Source: Streptomyces sp. RFCAC02 (GTDB lineage Bacteria > Actinomycetota > Actinomycetes > Streptomycetales > Streptomycetaceae). Taken from it: a DNA stretch of 64,000 bases. Location of the stretch: the NCBI RefSeq assembly GCF_004193175.1, contig NZ_SAUH01000001.1, positions 5,675,501 to 5,739,500 on the forward strand, read 5' to 3'. Every line of letters begins with the position of its first letter. The first letter of the stretch is position 1. The position numbers and the translations under genes were made by a program. Below are positions 35,744 through 42,970 of the stretch, piece by piece. The notes beneath the pieces were generated by a model, which searched no databases, had not been told where the DNA came from, and saw only the letters and a program-made list of their open reading frames with translations.

Positions 35744-36262
35744 ATGTCGTACCCGGAAGACCTCGCGTACCCGGAAGTCCGCTACCACGGCGACAAGGGC
35801 GAGGTGAGCGCGACCTTCCGCCCGGCCGGCACCCCGCCGGACATCTCCTCACCCGGCGCCACCACCCACTACCTCGCCACCCACGAGTCGACCGGCGGTG
35901 AATTCGGCCTGTACAAGGTGGAGCTGGGCGCACGGTCCGCTGGAGCCAAGACCCACCTCCACAAGGCGATGTCGGAGTCCTTCTACATCCTCTCCGGCGA
36001 ACTGGAGCTCTACAACGGCGAGAAGTGGGTCACGGGCCGCGTGGGCGACTTCCTGTACGTACCGGTCGGCGGCCTGCACGCCTTCAAGAACGTGACCGAC
36101 GAGCCCATGTCCATGCTCATGCTCTTCTCTCCCGGCGCACCGCGCGAGGAGTACTTCGAGCGGGTCGCGGAGATGACGCGGCGCGGTGGCGAGGAACTCA
36201 AGCGGTTCCGCATCCGGCACGACAGCTACTTCGTGGAAGACCTTGAGCCCGGGAAGGAGTAG
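35744..36262 (+). CDS. Cupin-domain protein
   Basis: A 172-residue single-domain cupin. Motif 1 region is AKTHLHKAMSESFYILSGELEL with the metal-binding His and Glu; motif 2 is GDFLYVPVGGLHAFKN. It resembles quercetin-2,3-dioxygenase-like or sensor cupins of unknown activity. ATG at 35744 is preceded by GGAGGAG; an upstream ATG at 35711 lacks a good ribosome binding site. A strong terminator follows. Confidence 0.85.
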   Translation: MSYPEDLAYPEVRYHGDKGEVSATFRPAGTPPDISSPGATTHYLATHESTGGEFGLYKVELGARSAGAKTHLHKAMSESFYILSGELELYNGEKWVTGRVGDFLYVPVGGLHAFKNVTDEPMSMLMLFSPGAPREEYFERVAEMTRRGGEELKRFRIRHDSYFVEDLEPGKE

Positions 36263-36299
36263 TCCGGGGCCGCCGAGGGACTGCCGAGTTCGGGGACAA

Positions 36300-36344
36300 C
36301 CGCTCCGGCCCGGGCAGGGGGGCCGCCTCCCCGGGCCGGAGCGG
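36300..36344 (+). terminator. Strong hairpin terminator after the cupin gene
   Basis: A perfect 15-bp stem (CCGCTCCGGCCCGGG / CCCGGGCCGGAGCGG) with a 15-nt loop starts 38 nt after the stop codon. Confidence 0.8.
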
Positions 36345-36391
36345 CCGGACCCCAATAGGGTGGGGCCGGTCCGGGCGGGAGGGAGAACACG

Positions 36392-36781
36392 ATGGGGTAC
36401 CGAGGCGTTCTCGTGGCGCTGTTCCTGCTGCCTGCCGTGTGGGGAGCGGCCGATCTCGCCGGCGGCCTGACCGCGTCCGACGAGGTCGTGTGCCCCGGCG
36501 AGAACGTGGGCGCGGACGGGGAGGAACGACCGGGGCCGATGCGTCCGGGCGACACCGAGTGCTCGGTGCTCGACGGATCGACGGCGGTCGCCACCAGGAC
36601 GTACGCGCAGCAGCAGCGGGTGCAGTCGGCCCAGCGGCGCCGGGACGTCAGGAACGGGACGCTGCTCCTGGCCTACGGCGCCGCCGGCGTGCTCCTCACC
36701 CGGCTCGCGGCGCGGCCGGCTCCCCGCACACCGCCGGGCGTCCGGGAAAACCCCGCGCGCCCGGATCACGCCCCCGGCTAG
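36392..36781 (+). CDS. Small membrane protein of unknown function
   Basis: A 129-residue protein with an N-terminal hydrophobic segment (VLVALFLLPAVWGAADLAGG), a soluble loop with two Cys (VVCPGENVG; DTECSVLDGS), a YAQQQRVQSAQRRR helix and a second membrane segment (LLLAYGAAGVLLT). GGGAGGGAG precedes the ATG. Its stop codon TAG is also part of the TAGACT element of the next unit. Confidence 0.7.
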   Translation: MGYRGVLVALFLLPAVWGAADLAGGLTASDEVVCPGENVGADGEERPGPMRPGDTECSVLDGSTAVATRTYAQQQRVQSAQRRRDVRNGTLLLAYGAAGVLLTRLAARPAPRTPPGVRENPARPDHAPG

Positions 36782-36784
36782 ACT
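36779..36784 (+). promoter_or_regulatory. -10 element before a candidate leader peptide
   Basis: TAGACT ends seven bases before the ATG at 36792, so transcription should begin at or next to that ATG. No consensus -35 is seen; an A-run (36747-36750) upstream is the only AT-rich part, so an activator may be needed. Confidence 0.5.
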
Positions 36785-36791
36785 CCGCTCC

Positions 36792-36815
36792 ATGCAGATC
36801 CTGATGTACGGCTGA
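36792..36815 (+). CDS. Candidate leaderless leader peptide MQILMYG
   Basis: ATG-CAG-ATC-CTG-ATG-TAC-GGC-TGA encodes the heptapeptide MQILMYG upstream of the macrolide-type glycosyltransferase. Size and position are those of attenuation leader peptides found before erm and other macrolide resistance genes, in which a macrolide-bound ribosome stalls early. There is no Shine-Dalgarno, but TAGACT places the mRNA 5' end on the ATG. Its last codons form one arm of a long inverted repeat. Confidence 0.5.
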   Translation: MQILMYG

Positions 36816-36892
36816 CACGGCCCCCGCCCACCGCGCCCCACGCCTCCGGCGTCGGGTGGCGCGTCGGCCTGCCGTCTCCCACCAGCCGTACA
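36805..36892 (+). promoter_or_regulatory. Candidate translational/transcriptional attenuator before the glycosyltransferase
   Basis: TGTACGGCTG (36805-36814, covering the last codons of the leader peptide) is perfectly complementary to CAGCCGTACA (36883-36892), which ends 20 nt before the glycosyltransferase ATG. Between them lies a nested GC hairpin (CGCGCC/GGCGCG and ACGCC/GGCGT, 36832-36863). A ribosome stalled on the leader peptide would block the outer stem and favour other pairings, the logic of erm-type attenuators. Confidence 0.5.
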
Positions 36893-36912
36893 CCTGAATC
36901 GAGTGATCCTCC

Positions 36913-38088
36913 ATGTCCCGTCGCCGCGCCCATGTCGCGATGGTCGGCATCCCCGCCGTCAGCCACGTCCTGCCCGGTCTCGCCGTCATCCGTGAACTCG
37001 TGGCCCGTGGCCACCGCGTCACCTACGCGAACGACCTCCCGGTCGCCGACCTGATCACCGCGACCGGGGCCGAGTTCGTCCGGTGCGCCTCCACCCTCCC
37101 CGTCGCCGACAACGCCTGGCCCGACGACCCGATCGCCGCCATGGGCCTCTTCCTCGACGACGCAGTCCGGGCGCTCCCGCAGCTCCGCGCCGTCTACGAC
37201 CCCGACCCCGCGGACCTCTACCTCTACGACATCGGCGCGTACGCCGCGCGCGTCCTCGCCGAGTCGCAGGGCCGCCCGCTCGTCCAGCTCTCCCCGACCT
37301 ATGTGGCGTGGGAGAGCTACGAGCGGGAAGTCGCGGCCCACATCTGGCGGTTGCCCGGCGCCGACGCGTACCGGGAGCGGTTCGGGCGGTGGCTGGCCGG
37401 CTGCGGCGCGACGACCACCGACATGGACGCCTTCTCGGGACGCCCGCCGCGGGTGCTCGCCCTGATCCCGCGCGCCATGCAGCCGCACGCGGACGAGACC
37501 GACGGCGACACGGTCACGTTCGTCGGCCCCTGCCCCGGGGACCGGTCGGCCGACGGCACCTGGGAACGCCCGGACGGCGCCGAACGGGTCCTGCTGGTCT
37601 CCCTCGGATCCGCCTACACGCGCCGCCCCGAGTTCTACCGGGAGTGCCTGGCCGCCTTCGGTGACCTGCCCGGCTGGCACATGGTGCTCCAGATCGGGAA
37701 GTACACCGACCCGGCCGGGCTCGGGCGCATCCCCGGCAATGTCGAGGTCCGCTCCTGGGTGCCGCAGCCCGCCGTCCTGGAGCGTGCCGACGCGTTCATC
37801 ACCCACGCCGGAATGGGGAGCAGCGCCGAGGGGCTGCTCGCCGGTGTTCCGATGATCGCCGTCCCCCAGGCCGTCGACCAGTTCACCAACGCCGACCGGC
37901 TCGTCGAACTCGGCGTCGCCCGCCGAATCGACACGGCCGACGCCACCGCCGACGCACTCCGCACGGCGCTGCACGAGCTGGTCACCGACCCGGAGGTCGC
38001 CCGCCGCTCGGCGCGGCTGCGCGCCGACGCGCTCGCCGAGGGCGGCACGCGACGGGCGGCCGACCTGATCGAGGAGCTGCTGCCCTGA
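36913..38088 (+). CDS. Macrolide-family (OleD/Mgt-type) UDP-glycosyltransferase
   Basis: A 391-residue GT-B family 1 enzyme: N-terminal VAMVGIPAVSHVLPGLAVIR acceptor domain, VTFVGPCPGDRS linker and the donor-binding block SWVPQPAVLERADAFITHAG followed by MGSSAEGLL and PQAVDQFTNADRL. It is closest in pattern to OleD and Mgt, which inactivate macrolides by glycosylating the desosamine 2'-OH with UDP-glucose. The ribosome binding site is poor, which fits control by the upstream leader. Confidence 0.88.
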   Translation: MSRRRAHVAMVGIPAVSHVLPGLAVIRELVARGHRVTYANDLPVADLITATGAEFVRCASTLPVADNAWPDDPIAAMGLFLDDAVRALPQLRAVYDPDPADLYLYDIGAYAARVLAESQGRPLVQLSPTYVAWESYEREVAAHIWRLPGADAYRERFGRWLAGCGATTTDMDAFSGRPPRVLALIPRAMQPHADETDGDTVTFVGPCPGDRSADGTWERPDGAERVLLVSLGSAYTRRPEFYRECLAAFGDLPGWHMVLQIGKYTDPAGLGRIPGNVEVRSWVPQPAVLERADAFITHAGMGSSAEGLLAGVPMIAVPQAVDQFTNADRLVELGVARRIDTADATADALRTALHELVTDPEVARRSARLRADALAEGGTRRAADLIEELLP

Positions 38089-38152
38089 CCCTCACGGTTC
38101 CCGGCCGGCCCGGCCGGGAACCGGCGGGGCACGCCCCGGCGTCCGCGGGATC

Positions 38153-38500
38153 ATGACGACACGTCGGGACTCGCCGGGCGCCATGGGCGTGGTGTGCGCC
38201 ATCGCCGGTGTCGGGGCCGCCGTCGGGTTCGGCGCGTGGCTGTACGCGCCGCCGGCCGGGTACCGCTGGTCGTTCGAGGGGGAGGGGCCGAGCGCCCCGT
38301 ACACCGTCGACCTGCCGCTGGTGGTGTGCGGCGTCCCGGTGGCGGCCCTGCTCGTCCACCTCGCGGCCGGCGCCGTCCTGCGCCGCCGGTGGGCGCGTCT
38401 CCTGGCCGTCGGCGCCGCGCTGGTGCTGCTCGGCTGGTGCGCGTCGGTCTGGATGGGTGCGCGGGAGCCCTCCGTGCCGTACGGCACGGAGGGCTCCTGA
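38153..38500 (+). CDS. Small membrane protein of unknown function
   Basis: A 115-residue protein with three predicted transmembrane helices (VVCAIAGVGAAVGFGAWLYA; LVVCGVPVAALLVHLAAGAV; LLAVGAALVLLGWCASVWMG). No family recognised. Its last 11 codons lie within a perfect 34-bp palindrome that probably serves as the terminator. Confidence 0.65.
   Translation: MTTRRDSPGAMGVVCAIAGVGAAVGFGAWLYAPPAGYRWSFEGEGPSAPYTVDLPLVVCGVPVAALLVHLAAGAVLRRRWARLLAVGAALVLLGWCASVWMGAREPSVPYGTEGS
38464..38497. terminator. Perfect 34-bp palindrome at the end of a coding sequence, probable bidirectional terminator
   Basis: GGAGCCCTCCGTGCCGT is followed directly by its exact reverse complement; the centre is between 38480 and 38481. 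It ends one base before the TGA of the membrane protein gene and 15 bp from the 3' end of the convergent rtcB gene, so it can end transcription from both sides. Confidence 0.8.
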
Positions 38501-38511
38501 CCGGCGGACCC

Positions 38512-39702
38512 TCAGCCCTTCACGCAGACGACCTGCTTCAGCGCGGCCACGACCTCGACCAGGTCCCGCTGCCGGTCGATGACCTGCTCGATCGGCTTGT
38601 AGGCGCCCGGGATCTCGTCCACGACGCCGGAGTCCTTGCGGCACTCGACGCCGCGCGTCTGCGCGACGAGGTCCTGCTCGGTGAACCGCCGCTTCGCCGC
38701 CGTCCGGCTCATCCGCCGCCCCGCGCCGTGCGACGCGGACCGGAAGGACGCCGTGCTGCCGAGCCCGCGCACGATGTACGAGCCGGTGCCCATGGACCCC
38801 GGGATGATGCCGAGGTCGCCCGACCCGGCCCGGATGGCGCCCTTGCGGGTCACCAGCAGGTCCATGCCGTCGTACCGCTCCTCCGCCACGTAGTTGTGGT
38901 GGCAGGAGATCACGTCGTCGAACCGCGGCCGGGCCTTGGCGAACTCCTTGCGCACGATGCCCTGTAGCAGCGCCATCATCACGGCCCGGTTGTGCCGGGC
39001 GTACTCCTGCGCCCAGAACAGGTCGTGCCGGTAGGCGTCCATCTGGGGCGTGCCGGTGACGAACACCGCGAGGTCACGGTCGATCAGACCCTGGTTGTGC
39101 GGCAGCTTCTGCGCGACACCGATGTGGTGCTCCGCCAGCTCCTTGCCGATGTTCCGGGAGCCGGAGTGCAGCATGAGCCACACCGCGTCCTCGGTGTCGA
39201 GGCAGACCTCGATGAAGTGGTTCCCGCCCCCGAGCGACCCCATCTGCCGGTCGGCCCGCTCCCTGCGGAACGACACCGCGTCCGCCACGCCGTCGAAACG
39301 CCCCCAGAAGTCGTCCCAGGCACCGCCGGGGAAACCGTGCAGCCGGGCCGGGTCCACCGGGGTGTCGTGCATGCCGCGCCCGACCGGGACGGCCTGCTCG
39401 ATGCGCGACCTGAGCCGCGACAGGTCACCCGGCAGGTCGTTCGCGGTGAGCGAGGTCCGGACGGCCGACATGCCGCAGCCGATGTCCACGCCCACCGCCG
39501 CCGGGCACACCGCGCCCTCCATGGCGATGACGGAACCGACCGTCGCCCCCTTGCCGTAGTGCACGTCCGGCATGACCGCGAGGCCGCGCACCCAGGGCAG
39601 CGTGGTCACGTTGTGGAGCTGCCGCATCGCGGCGTCCTCCACCTCCGCCGGATCCGCCCACATCCGGATCGGCACCCGTGCCCCGGGCAGCTCGGTGTAC
39701 AT
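38512..39702 (-). CDS. rtcB: RtcB family RNA ligase / splicing-repair protein
   Basis: A 396-residue enzyme with the RtcB signature segments: MPDVHYGKGATVGSVIA, GVDIGCGM (Cys metal ligand), GGGNHFIEV, LHSGSRNIG and the guanylylated-His region SASHGAGRRMSR. It joins 2',3'-cyclic phosphate or 3'-phosphate RNA ends to 5'-OH ends using GTP and Mn2+, and serves in RNA repair. No RtcA, RtcR or archease gene is adjacent. Transcribed alone. Confidence 0.95.
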   Translation of the reverse strand: MYTELPGARVPIRMWADPAEVEDAAMRQLHNVTTLPWVRGLAVMPDVHYGKGATVGSVIAMEGAVCPAAVGVDIGCGMSAVRTSLTANDLPGDLSRLRSRIEQAVPVGRGMHDTPVDPARLHGFPGGAWDDFWGRFDGVADAVSFRRERADRQMGSLGGGNHFIEVCLDTEDAVWLMLHSGSRNIGKELAEHHIGVAQKLPHNQGLIDRDLAVFVTGTPQMDAYRHDLFWAQEYARHNRAVMMALLQGIVRKEFAKARPRFDDVISCHHNYVAEERYDGMDLLVTRKGAIRAGSGDLGIIPGSMGTGSYIVRGLGSTASFRSASHGAGRRMSRTAAKRRFTEQDLVAQTRGVECRKDSGVVDEIPGAYKPIEQVIDRQRDLVEVVAALKQVVCVKG

Positions 39703-39795
39703 GGAATCCCCCTGTCGGTGACGTTCGGTGACCCATTGTCGGCCGCCGGCCCGTCACCCGGGCAACAGGTTTTCGACCGCGCGGGTACGGCAGCC

Positions 39796-39936
39796 TCAGC
39801 GGCGGTCGCCGGCGCGCTGGGCCTCGATGCGCGCGATCTGCACCTGTGCCCAGGCCCGTACGCACGCCGACACGGCGACGATCAGGACCACGGCGCCGAA
39901 CGCGGTCGCCCAGACGACCGCTGCCGATGTGGCCAC
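39796..39936 (-). CDS. Small single-span membrane protein
   Basis: A 46-residue protein: one N-terminal transmembrane helix (AVVWATAFGAVVLIVAVSAC) followed by a basic helix (VRAWAQVQIARIEAQRAGDRR). GTG at 39936 is preceded by CGGAGGCGCAG, a good ribosome binding site. Such tiny membrane proteins are common in Streptomyces and uncharacterised. Confidence 0.65.
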   Translation of the reverse strand: MATSAAVVWATAFGAVVLIVAVSACVRAWAQVQIARIEAQRAGDRR

Positions 39937-40059
39937 CTGCGCCTCCGAAGACTTCGCGGGGAAACGGGAGTTGACGTCCCGAAGGAGTGTCTGCCTCCGG
40001 ATTGGCGTTGATATGCCGAGTCCGTCCCCTCGTACCCGTCCCGTGACCCCGCCCCCGGG

Positions 40060-41358
40060 TCAGGCCCCCGCCAGCCGGCGTACCGCCGTGACCAGGCGCG
40101 TCACGTGCTCCTCGGGCGTACCCGCGCCGAAGCTCGCGCGCACCGCCTGGAGCGGCCCCTCGCAGTCGCCGTCGGCACCCGCCTCCCCGAGCAGGCGGCG
40201 GACGAGCGGCTGGGCGCAGAACAGGCCGGCGCGCACCCCGATGCCGTACCGGTCGGACAGCGCGCGCGCCAGGCCGTCGCCCGACCACCCCTCGACGGTG
40301 AACGACACGACGGGGACCCGTTCGGCGTCCGCCCCGAACAGGCTCAGTTCCCGGACGGCCGGGATCGTGGCCAGGCCGTCGCGGAGCAGCCCGAGGAGGT
40401 GCCGCTCACGGCCGGCCGGCGTGCCGGGGCCCGCGTCCGTCAGGGCGCGGCACGCCGCCGCGACGGCCAGGGCACCGATGACGTTGGGCGATCCGGCCTC
40501 GTGCCGTGCCTCGCCGGCCGCCCACTCGACCGCCACGCCGCCGCCGGGGGCGCGGGTGACCAGCCGGGTGGCGCCGCCGCCGGCGAGGTAGGGCGCGGCG
40601 CGGTCGAGCCAGTCGCCGCGCCCGGCGAGCACCCCCGAGCCGAACGGCGCGTACAGCTTGTGCCCGGAGAACGCCACCCAGTCCACGTCCAGGTCGCCGA
40701 TGTCCACCCGGCGGTGCGGCACGAGCTGGGCCGCGTCCAAAGCCACCCGGACGCCGGACCGGTGGGCCGCGGCGGCCAGTTCCCGCACCGGCCACAGCTC
40801 ACCGGTCACGTTCGACGCGCCGGTGACGCACAGCAGCGCCGGCCGGCCGGCCGGCAGCGTGGCGAAGGCCGCCGCGGCCGTGGCGACGGCCTCCGCCGGG
40901 CTCGCCGGCGCGTCGAGCCAGGTGACGTCGTGACCGTGGTGCGCCCAGGGCAGCAGTGCGGCGTGGTGCTCGGTCTCGAAGACGAACACACGCGTGCCGG
41001 CGGGCAGGGCGGCCGCCAGGAGGTTGAGCGAGTCGGTCGTGGACCGGGTGAAGAGCACCCGGTCGTCCGCGCGGGCGCCGACGAACCCGGCCACCGTCCG
41101 CCGCGCGTCCTCGAACACCCCGGTGGTCAGCCGCGACAGGTGTCCTGTGCCCCGGTGGACGCTGCCGTACAGGGGCGCGTGTGCCGCGACCTCGTCCCAC
41201 ACCCGGCGCAGCACGGGGGCACTGGCGGCGTAGTCGAGGGCGGCGTACTCGACCTCGCCGCCGGTGGCGAGCGGGGCGGTGACGCCGGCGCTGAGGACGG
41301 CGAGCGCGTCGTCCCCGGTGGCGGCGGGCGCGGAAACGGACTGGGCAGGCGTGGACAT
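40060..41358 (-). CDS. Class V aminotransferase / cysteine-desulfurase-like PLP enzyme
   Basis: A 432-residue fold-type I PLP enzyme. DYAASAP near the start, TEHHAALLPW, DAAQLVPHRRVD with the PLP Asp, and SGHKLYAPFGSG with the Schiff-base Lys (~235) are all SufS/CsdA-like. The active-site Cys loop region near the C-terminus reads GLFCAQPLVRRLLG; it is unlike the RxGxHCAQP of true SufS in spacing but keeps CAQP. It could be a cysteine desulfurase or a secondary-metabolism enzyme. ATG at 41358 follows GGAGG. No suf partners are present. Confidence 0.85.
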   Translation of the reverse strand: MSTPAQSVSAPAATGDDALAVLSAGVTAPLATGGEVEYAALDYAASAPVLRRVWDEVAAHAPLYGSVHRGTGHLSRLTTGVFEDARRTVAGFVGARADDRVLFTRSTTDSLNLLAAALPAGTRVFVFETEHHAALLPWAHHGHDVTWLDAPASPAEAVATAAAAFATLPAGRPALLCVTGASNVTGELWPVRELAAAAHRSGVRVALDAAQLVPHRRVDIGDLDVDWVAFSGHKLYAPFGSGVLAGRGDWLDRAAPYLAGGGATRLVTRAPGGGVAVEWAAGEARHEAGSPNVIGALAVAAACRALTDAGPGTPAGRERHLLGLLRDGLATIPAVRELSLFGADAERVPVVSFTVEGWSGDGLARALSDRYGIGVRAGLFCAQPLVRRLLGEAGADGDCEGPLQAVRASFGAGTPEEHVTRLVTAVRRLAGA

Positions 41359-41724
41359 GGGGTTGCCTCCGTCGGGCATGGCGGGGCGGCGTCACGGGGC
41401 CGCCCGACGCGTCGCGGGACGCGTGACGTGGAGACCGGGCACGCGCGGGCGGCGACCGGCCGGGAAAGGGCTGGGGGAAGGGGAGCGCTCGGCGCTCTAC
41501 CGCATTCGCTCGTGCACAGGGAACTCCTCGGCCGTACTTGCCGCGGGGCTCCTGCGCCGCGACCCGGTCATCACCCGGGGCACCCCGCCACGACGGAGGG
41601 TTGCCGGACAGCGGGCCGGGGCCGTGTCGCTGTCACTCGTGACCTCGCGGGGATTCTGGCACACCGCTGGCGACGGCACGCACCCCTGTCTCACCTGCCG
41701 GACAGCACGGCCCGCCGACGGGCG
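41359..41724. other. Intergenic region upstream of the class V aminotransferase
   Basis: 366 bp between the two minus-strand genes. GAGCGC-TCG-GCGCTC (41483-41497) is a perfect 15-bp palindrome, possibly an operator. No frame with good bias; a 24-codon frame ending near 41497 has non-Streptomyces codon use and no ribosome binding site. Confidence 0.45.
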
Positions 41725-42870
41725 TCAGAGCCCGGTGAGGGCGCGGAAGGCGATCGACTCGTACGGCCCGTCCTCGCCCGTCTCGTACAGCAGGCCGACC
41801 GTCTCCCGGTCCACCTGGACGAGGTCCGAGTACGCCGCCGGGGCCGCCGACACGGTCGTCACCCGTGCGAACGCCGCCCCGCCGTCGTCGCTGCGCCACA
41901 GCGTCATGGCCCTGCGGGCGGCCGGGTCGGAGGGGCCGGAGAACAGCAGCGTCCCGTCCGGCCCCGGCGTCCGCAGGACGGCGCCCTGCACGACCGGCAC
42001 GGCGGACAGCGTCGGCTGCATGGTGTAGCCGGGGCCGTCCAGGGTCTCGCCGCCGTCGGACGAGTGGGCGCCCGCGCGGTTGCCCGGCGCCGTCCCTTTC
42101 TGGTCACGGGCCGAGAAGTAGAGGCGGCCGTCCGGGAGTTCGGCGACGGACGACTCATTGGGGTTGAGCGTGCCGTCACCCCTGGCGTCGGTGTATCCGA
42201 CGCGCCACGTCCGCCCGCCGTCGTCGCTCAGCAGCGCGTGGGCGCCGTAGTGACGCGCCTCCTCGCCGGTGTCGCCGGAACCGTCCGGCGGCGCGGCCGA
42301 GTGGTTCGCCGGCACGACGAGCCGTCCCGCGTGCGCGCCGCCGGTGAGCGCGATGCCGTGCCCGGGACCTGTGGCGTACCAGCGCCAGTCCGGCCGCTTC
42401 GCCCCGGCGGTGATCTCGCGCGGGGCGGTGAAGGCGCGCCCGTCGTCCGTCCCGAACTGCACGAAGACCCGCCGCGACCGGTCGGCCGCGACCTCGCCGC
42501 GCATGATGGCCTTCTCGGTGGCACGGCCGTCGTTCGACGTCGTCAGCAGGACCAGGCGGCCCGAGCGCGGGTCGACGACGGGCGACGGGTTCCCCCGGGT
42601 GTCGCCCTGCCCGGCCGCCACCACGGCCGGCGGCCCCCAGGTGCGGCCGCCGTCCTCGGAACGCCGCGCCACGACGTCGATGTCCCCGGTGTCGGACGGG
42701 CCGCCGACCCGGCCCTCGGCGAACGCCACCACCGTCCCCTCCGGTGTCGCGACGGCCGCCGGGACGCGGTAGGAGGCGTACCCGCCCACGCCGGAGACGA
42801 ACGGCACCGACGCGGCGGCCGTCCGGACGGGTGGGGGAGTGGTGCCCGCGCCGCTGTGCGTGCCCTGCAT
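41725..42870 (-). CDS. GH33 sialidase (exo-alpha-sialidase), short form
   Basis: A 381-residue six-bladed beta-propeller. The arginine motif is YRVPAAV (~35-41) and Asp-box-like repeats are SEDGGRTW, SDDGGRTW, SSDGGETL and SDDGGAAF. DTGDIDVV and the Tyr/Glu region NESSVAELPDGRLYFSARD are as in bacterial sialidases that release terminal sialic acid. No signal peptide is evident, unlike the next gene, so it may act inside the cell. ATG follows GAGGAG. It is directly downstream of, and paralogous to, the larger sialidase. Confidence 0.9.
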   Translation of the reverse strand: MQGTHSGAGTTPPPVRTAAASVPFVSGVGGYASYRVPAAVATPEGTVVAFAEGRVGGPSDTGDIDVVARRSEDGGRTWGPPAVVAAGQGDTRGNPSPVVDPRSGRLVLLTTSNDGRATEKAIMRGEVAADRSRRVFVQFGTDDGRAFTAPREITAGAKRPDWRWYATGPGHGIALTGGAHAGRLVVPANHSAAPPDGSGDTGEEARHYGAHALLSDDGGRTWRVGYTDARGDGTLNPNESSVAELPDGRLYFSARDQKGTAPGNRAGAHSSDGGETLDGPGYTMQPTLSAVPVVQGAVLRTPGPDGTLLFSGPSDPAARRAMTLWRSDDGGAAFARVTTVSAAPAAYSDLVQVDRETVGLLYETGEDGPYESIAFRALTGL

Positions 42871-42970
42871 GATCGCGACTCCTCGTACGGCTCGCGTGCC
42901 TCGTGCGGTCGTCCAGCGGACGATAGGAGGGAACGGCCGCCCGCCACAAGGGGCACCCGCCGGGGGCGGC

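Noticed and set aside
41497-41577. A short minus-strand peptide gene upstream of the cysteine-desulfurase-like gene, as a cysteine leader peptide
   Set aside because: No cysteine codons, poor codon bias and no ribosome binding site.
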